Below are positions 59,801-64,000 of a stretch of 64,000 nt of DNA, one piece after another. A program made the translations under genes and the position numbers. The stretch is from Ottelia alismoides (lineage: Eukaryota > Streptophyta > Magnoliopsida > Alismatales > Hydrocharitaceae), in NCBI GenBank assembly GCA_037367405.1, contig JAZKJV010009322.1, positions 124,001-188,000 on the forward strand, given 5' to 3'. The notes under the pieces were generated by a model. The model was given only the letters and a program-made list of their open reading frames with translations. It searched no databases and had not been told where the DNA came from. Numbering within the stretch: position 1 is the stretch's first letter; every line of letters starts with the position of its first letter.

Positions 59801-59924
59801 TTTTGTGATTTTTAATTTATTCAAGACTCTGATAATTACAAGACTTTATCTGGTTTTTATTGACACACATTTAATCAAGGGGGTTAAAGTAGGCGAATTA
59901 TGATGATAAAATGGAGTTTCATCA
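56834..59924 (-). repeat. Element F 3' LTR (3091 bp)
   Basis: On the minus strand it starts TGATGAAACTCC and ends GGCTCATCA. It contains CACGTGG G-box cores (near 59262 and 59562), a TATA box and TTTGCA modules (GCAA on the plus strand at 57453-57647, less regularly spaced than in LTRs A, B and E). Long Pro/Ser/His-rich open frames on the sense strand (58536-59264, 242 codons) show no domain and start upstream of the expected transcription start. Confidence 0.85.
59273..59280 (-). promoter_or_regulatory. TATA box in LTR F
   Basis: Minus-strand TCTATAAG within GC-rich sequence, just after a CACGTGG element. The position parallels that in the other LTRs. Confidence 0.45.
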
Positions 59925-62900
59925 CCCCCTATACTTAAACTATGCTCGTCCCCAAGCATCAAAGAAAATGAATGGATTGAATTAACCCCCTTGTGCATGT
60001 GAGTACAGGATCCAATCTGTTCAAGTCCACTCAACTTTAGAGGTCCAAAATTATAGATTTCAACCCAGCCTTAATCAAGAGGCACCCAATTCCTCTGATT
60101 ATCCAAAATCTCTCTGATGTACATATAGACTAAGGGTATGACATTTAGTGTTGACTGTGTTCATGAGAGTAGAGTCAAAACTTCACCCCAGGTCTTGGTC
60201 CGAGAAACTCTCCTAAGGACCCAATCCTCAACACTAGGGAATAAATCAAATCATGCGTTTAATCCACCGTCTCTTTAGTTGTCAGACTTAAAAATGTAGA
60301 TGGAAGGCCAGTAATGGAGGGCATGGGATTGTGTCATTTCTTCTGTCCCTCTCATTGGAATAAGGATCCTCTCTTAGTGCCTTATTACGCAACACATTTT
60401 TTTGGTGTTGATCAGTGCGTCCGTCAAAAGAAGTTGGAGCTGCCTGCACTTGTTTTCCTGGGAATACACTGGGATGTGTCTTTTTTGAGTACCTACCATA
60501 CCTTCTACACCCAGATTTGTAGCATTTACGATGCAGAGCCCTTTTTTGGTGGAAGCCTGACTCCTGGTCCTAATATCGGTGGTCCATGTGGACACTTTGA
60601 AATGTTTGGGAGCGTACGCCTTTGGTGGCAGCTCTTTGATATGTAACTTTGTGGAATGTGAGCTTTTCTTTGACATTTCATTGATTTGTAGTGTTTTTTG
60701 CTAGCTCCACTGCTTTTACCAAGAGTCGGTGCATACTGATCAACATTTTTATTTATTTCTCACAATGGCACTTAGGTCAATGTCATGACATTAGTATAAG
60801 AACCAAGTTCTCATACTGGCTAAAATTGCTGTCACTCTGGTTTTTTAAAGAAGCCTTCAAAGATTTTATCCCATCCTCGAGCATCATTAAATAAAGTCCA
60901 AACTCGAATCCCTCATCCCAATCCCTCAAGTGAAGAGTCAACTTATCTCATCGAAACCACAGTCGTGCACGTGATGTGCTGATCATATTCTTATGGTCTG
61001 AGACTAAGCATGAAATATAGCATGCAAATCTAGAAATCTAGGGGAATGTGTATGATCAAATCTAAGACCCTGATGGCTAAGGATGGTTAACCTAAAACTC
61101 AAGTCCTCATAAACTAAGTTTCCTTGAACATTTCAGATCGTGGGTGGAAGTGTGAATTTAGAATATTAATCCAACTCCTTCATTTACAAACACAATTTTT
61201 TTTAAAGTTTCAAGAGATATTATGACTGCCTAAACTCAATTAAGTAGATGCATCTGCATTCAGCTAGTATGGGTGTAAGTACATGACGGAGATCGTTACT
61301 TGAGGATGGGACCTTACGCGATGTCCTCTAACCGCCCCTCCCCACTCTGCTAAGGGCGAACCCTCACTGAACGCGACTACTTATTTGGGCTTAGTAGTAA
61401 CTAATGACTCTTAAAGATTTTTTGGATGTTTCTCATTTTTATGGATTTATAATTAAAGGTTAGAACACTGGTTAGACTCAACTTTCCTTAAAAAGAGAAA
61501 GAAAATTTCAATACCATGTCACACAAATAAAAATTTTCAAAACATTTTCAAAAGATTTTTTAAAACATGCGAAACTCATTTTTCAAATCATTTTCAAAAA
61601 TATTTTTTTTAAAAAAATAGTGTAACATAATATAGAAAGCTTTGAAAACCACCGAGTCCACTTAGTTCAAAGGAATTTACTTTAGCCAAAAAAATTTTAA
61701 TTTTTCAAATTTTCGAGATTAAAGCTAAAGTAAATATACTGTATATACGGTATACCCCACTATACTTAAACTTTGCTATGTCCTCATAGCACTAGATGAT
61801 ACTAGTCCATAGGTCCATTTAAATATAGAGAAATATACGGGAACTAAGGGGGCTCCCCCTATACATAGGTTAGAAATAACCTAAGTATAAAGGCAAGAAA
61901 GGATGAGTAGAGAAAATCACGGGGACTCGGGTCCCCCCTATACTTAGACTGAGAGTAGCCTAAGTATAAAGATGGAGATTTGATGTTGGGAGAGACCCAG
62001 GGTGAACGAAGAAGAAGGATGGATATACAAGTGAGTGGATGGATCTGCGGAGATTAATGGAGTATCTAAGGCTCTAGGGAGGGTGTCGGAGCAAACATGG
62101 CTCAATCAAGCATGCACCACACTTCAATTTCACCAACTCACACATGAAACCAACAGATGTTGGTTTATTATCTTGTCGGTTTTATTAGTGATTAAAACAT
62201 TTTATCTTTACGTGAAAGAGATGCTAATTAAAATCAACTGCGTAAACGAGGGTGTTGCTCTCCCAAAACAATATTTAACTCCATTTTTATGTTGACTTGC
62301 AATTAACAGTCCCAGTTTTTTAATGTTGTCACTGAATTAAGGTGAGCACATAAATCAAGCAATCGTCATCTACCGTTCATTCCCATTTTCCATTAACCTA
62401 GGTGATCAAGCTGGGAGGGGAAATCGAGAAAAGCCATGTATTTTATAAAGACTGTGATCTAGTCTAAGCGATAAAACATGCAGTGACTTTGCGAAAATAC
62501 GTGAAAACTTGGTCTGTTTTAAAAACCAAAAATAATATGTATGCAAGTCGATCAAAAAGCCGCACCTAACATGCTTCTATTAGTGGGGAAGAATCTCTTT
62601 TAGATTTGGCTAAGTGAGGCAATGCTACGTCCTAGGTCGACACTAAAGTAGGGACGATCCCCACACAACCACATTCGTTCGTTCACAATCGCGAGTCTAA
62701 GATCGAAGATCACTGTAAAGACGATTATTACATGATAAAATGATATGCAAAATGAGACATTTTCCCTTTCTTTTTGACTTGATCCAAGCTTGCTTTTGCA
62801 GCTCCTCGCAGTGGGAAGCACCTTCTCCTCACATCCTTGAACAATCAAGGGCCTTGTCACAAAAGCAAAGATTAGAGATCAATCGATAAGAAATATTTAA

Positions 62901-62987
62901 AATGCAAGTTAAATGAACGAATTGACCTATAAAAGAAACACTTAATTAAGTAAATGAAAAGCCAAATAATACAAGAGATGAGCCTTG
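59925..62987 (-). other. Element F internal region without gag or pol
   Basis: Starts with PPT CCCCCTATACTT (plus-strand view). PPT-like motifs or hairpins lie at 61756, 61858-61898 and 61932-61975. A T/A-rich block (61500-61620) resembles the block after pol in A-E. A GC-richer block (61290-61400) contains CCGCCCCTCCCC. The frame 60314-60646 (110 codons, plus strand, antisense to the element) and its minus-strand shadow have no recognisable domain. The rest is non-coding. Confidence 0.7.
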
Positions 62988-63005
62988 TCCCCGGCAACGA
63001 CGCCA
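62988..63005 (-). other. Element F primer-binding site (tRNA-Asp)
   Basis: Minus-strand TGGCGTCGTTGCCGGGGA starts two bases from the LTR end and differs from the perfect PBS of copy A by one C-to-T change. Read on the plus strand it looks like the 3' end of a tRNA ending in CCA, but it is the PBS. Confidence 0.9.
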
Positions 63006-63007
63006 TT

Positions 63008-64000
63008 TGATGAGCCACGAATCCGCCCTTTAAGAGTGTGGAATTAGCACCATGATGTCATCACAGTCGGGCTGGATTCGGTCCATCAAAGACCATATAA
63101 TTTAGATATAAAAATCGAATGGTCATCAATTTCTTTTACTTGGTAAGTAACCAAGGTCGAACTCAGGGACACGAGCCTCTCTTGTGATTATCCAGACTTT
63201 TATTAATTTATTAAGTGTAGAATTAGAGAACAATAGGTCAATGTATGCACGAAGACCAGATAATGCATCAAATAAACATAAGACTATGCATTTTTTATTT
63301 TATTATTTTTTTAATCATGCAAACAAACGCTGTGTAATGCAACTTTGTGTATGTCCTAAGTCAACAAAGATAATGAGCCATTTAAACCCTAGCTAATTTC
63401 AGACTTGAGTTAGGAAATAACTTGTTGAATAATTAGGCAAGGTCTGATTGTACCTCATAATAGACACTTAGCTATTTAACATAACACATATAGATAACAA
63501 TGTCAAATATAGGAAACAAACTATGCCATTAGAAAGTTCAACAAACAAGCTTCAAAATGAAACTGAAATCAACTCAATCAGAGTCGTGATGCTCAAAATA
63601 TGCATTGAAGAAGACAAGGGCTGAAATGCAAGGAAACATGAACATAACTAGCAAATATGTCCCTGGAAAGGACTAAAATGTAATTAAAAATACACGCAAG
63701 GCCTTCCCTGTAAATGTTCCACACGTGCGGGGGCATATTTGCAATTATTAAAACCCACAAGGGTTTGCATGGAAATAACCCCAGGCGCGCACGGTTGCAC
63801 GTGAGTTTCAGGACCTATCTGCAATTTTGAAGACGTTCATGGGCCTCTATGAAATTTTCCCAAAGGGCACGTTATATGCATGTGCTCTTCCAGGCTCGGG
63901 AAAGCTCTGAGGCTCGAAGGAGGCTCGGGTAGCTTTGGTTAGCCTCGTAATGACCAAGCCTCCAGGCTTGTGCTCGGGATAGGTTCGGAGCACCCAAACT
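63008..64000 (-). repeat. Element F 5' LTR, incomplete at the window edge
   Basis: The first 993 bases from the right-hand LTR's PBS side, collinear with 56834-57825. The promoter part and outer boundary lie outside the window, so the target duplication cannot be tested. Confidence 0.88.

Larger units (their letters stand above)
56834..64000 (-). mobile_element. Element F: non-autonomous Athila-like LTR element, minus strand, truncated by the window
   Basis: Two LTR copies (56834-59924 and 63008-window end) flank only 3083 bases. A tRNA-Asp PBS adjoins the right LTR and a PPT the left LTR, fixing the minus-strand orientation. No gag, protease, RT, RNase H or integrase motif is seen in the interior in any frame. 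The PBS type, PPT, PPT-like hairpins and LTR architecture match the Athila copies, so it is probably a deletion derivative mobilised in trans. The LTRs differ at roughly 8% of positions in their first 140 bp, i.e. more than those of A. It is inserted in the protease-RT linker of copy E in the same orientation. Confidence 0.8.

Noticed and set aside
60314..60646. 110-codon plus-strand open frame in element F
   Set aside because: Antisense to the element, with a similar-length shadow on the other strand. No domain recognised and no second copy in the window to test conservation.
62988..63005. Apparent tRNA-Asp 3' end with CCA
   Set aside because: CCA is not encoded in plant nuclear tRNA genes, no cloverleaf lies upstream, and the position next to an LTR end identifies a primer-binding site.
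1..64000. CRISPR array, operon or defence system
   Set aside because: Periodic repeats here are LTR-internal and degenerate without unique spacers of constant size. All coding homology is plant LTR-retrotransposon gag-pol.

Overview
The window is plant nuclear DNA made almost entirely of nested LTR retrotransposons. I found no host gene, tRNA or rRNA gene, CRISPR array or bacterial feature. Three things point to an angiosperm heterochromatic or intergenic block: a primer-binding site complementary to tRNA-Asp (TGGCGCCGTTGCCGGGGA), an Athila-lineage Ty3/gypsy gag-pro-RT-RH-IN order without a chromodomain, and plant-type TATA boxes in very long (2-4 kb) LTRs. The species cannot be named from this sequence.

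Layout. 1-4339: non-coding end of an unrelated, minus-strand LTR element (copia-like by its termini only), carrying a striking set of short palindromes. 4340-8662: 3' non-coding region plus a truncated LTR of an Athila-like copy ('X'). 8663-10123 and 27884-36683: Athila copy 'B', whose gag is split by a complete 17.8-kb copy 'A' (10124-27879). A has 3.69-kb LTRs, a PBS, gag-pol, a PPT and a near-perfect 5-bp target duplication. 36684-about 43460: copy 'C', starting inside its reverse transcriptase at the B boundary, then its 3' non-coding region and a truncated LTR. 43460-44582: an older Athila pol scrap 'D'. 44583-48486: plus-strand LTR-type sequence 'G' with a ~1-kb tandem duplication. 48487-56833: minus-strand copy 'E' (LTR, 3' non-coding region, pol). 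56834-64000: minus-strand element 'F', with two LTRs and a PBS but only 3.1 kb between them and no recognisable gag or pol; it sits inside E and runs off the window.

All copies except the leftmost belong to one family that has repeatedly inserted into itself. Every coding region is broken. In A, gag, protease and the first part of RT lie in one frame, interrupted by stops and then two 1-base deletions. Many stops in A, B and C are CAG-to-TAG, CAA-to-TAA, CGA-to-TGA or TGG-to-TAG changes when the copies are compared, as expected from deamination of methylated cytosine in silenced repeats.

No new enzymatic or defence system is visible. The unexplained signals are non-coding: (i) a ~60-bp-periodic TTTGCA...GGTCCCTG module in the downstream half of LTRs A, B and E; (ii) hairpins built from PPT-like sequence in the 3' region of every Athila copy; (iii) about ten palindromes sharing an AT-CAC-AT centre in the left element; (iv) a two-module repeat in the Gag tail.
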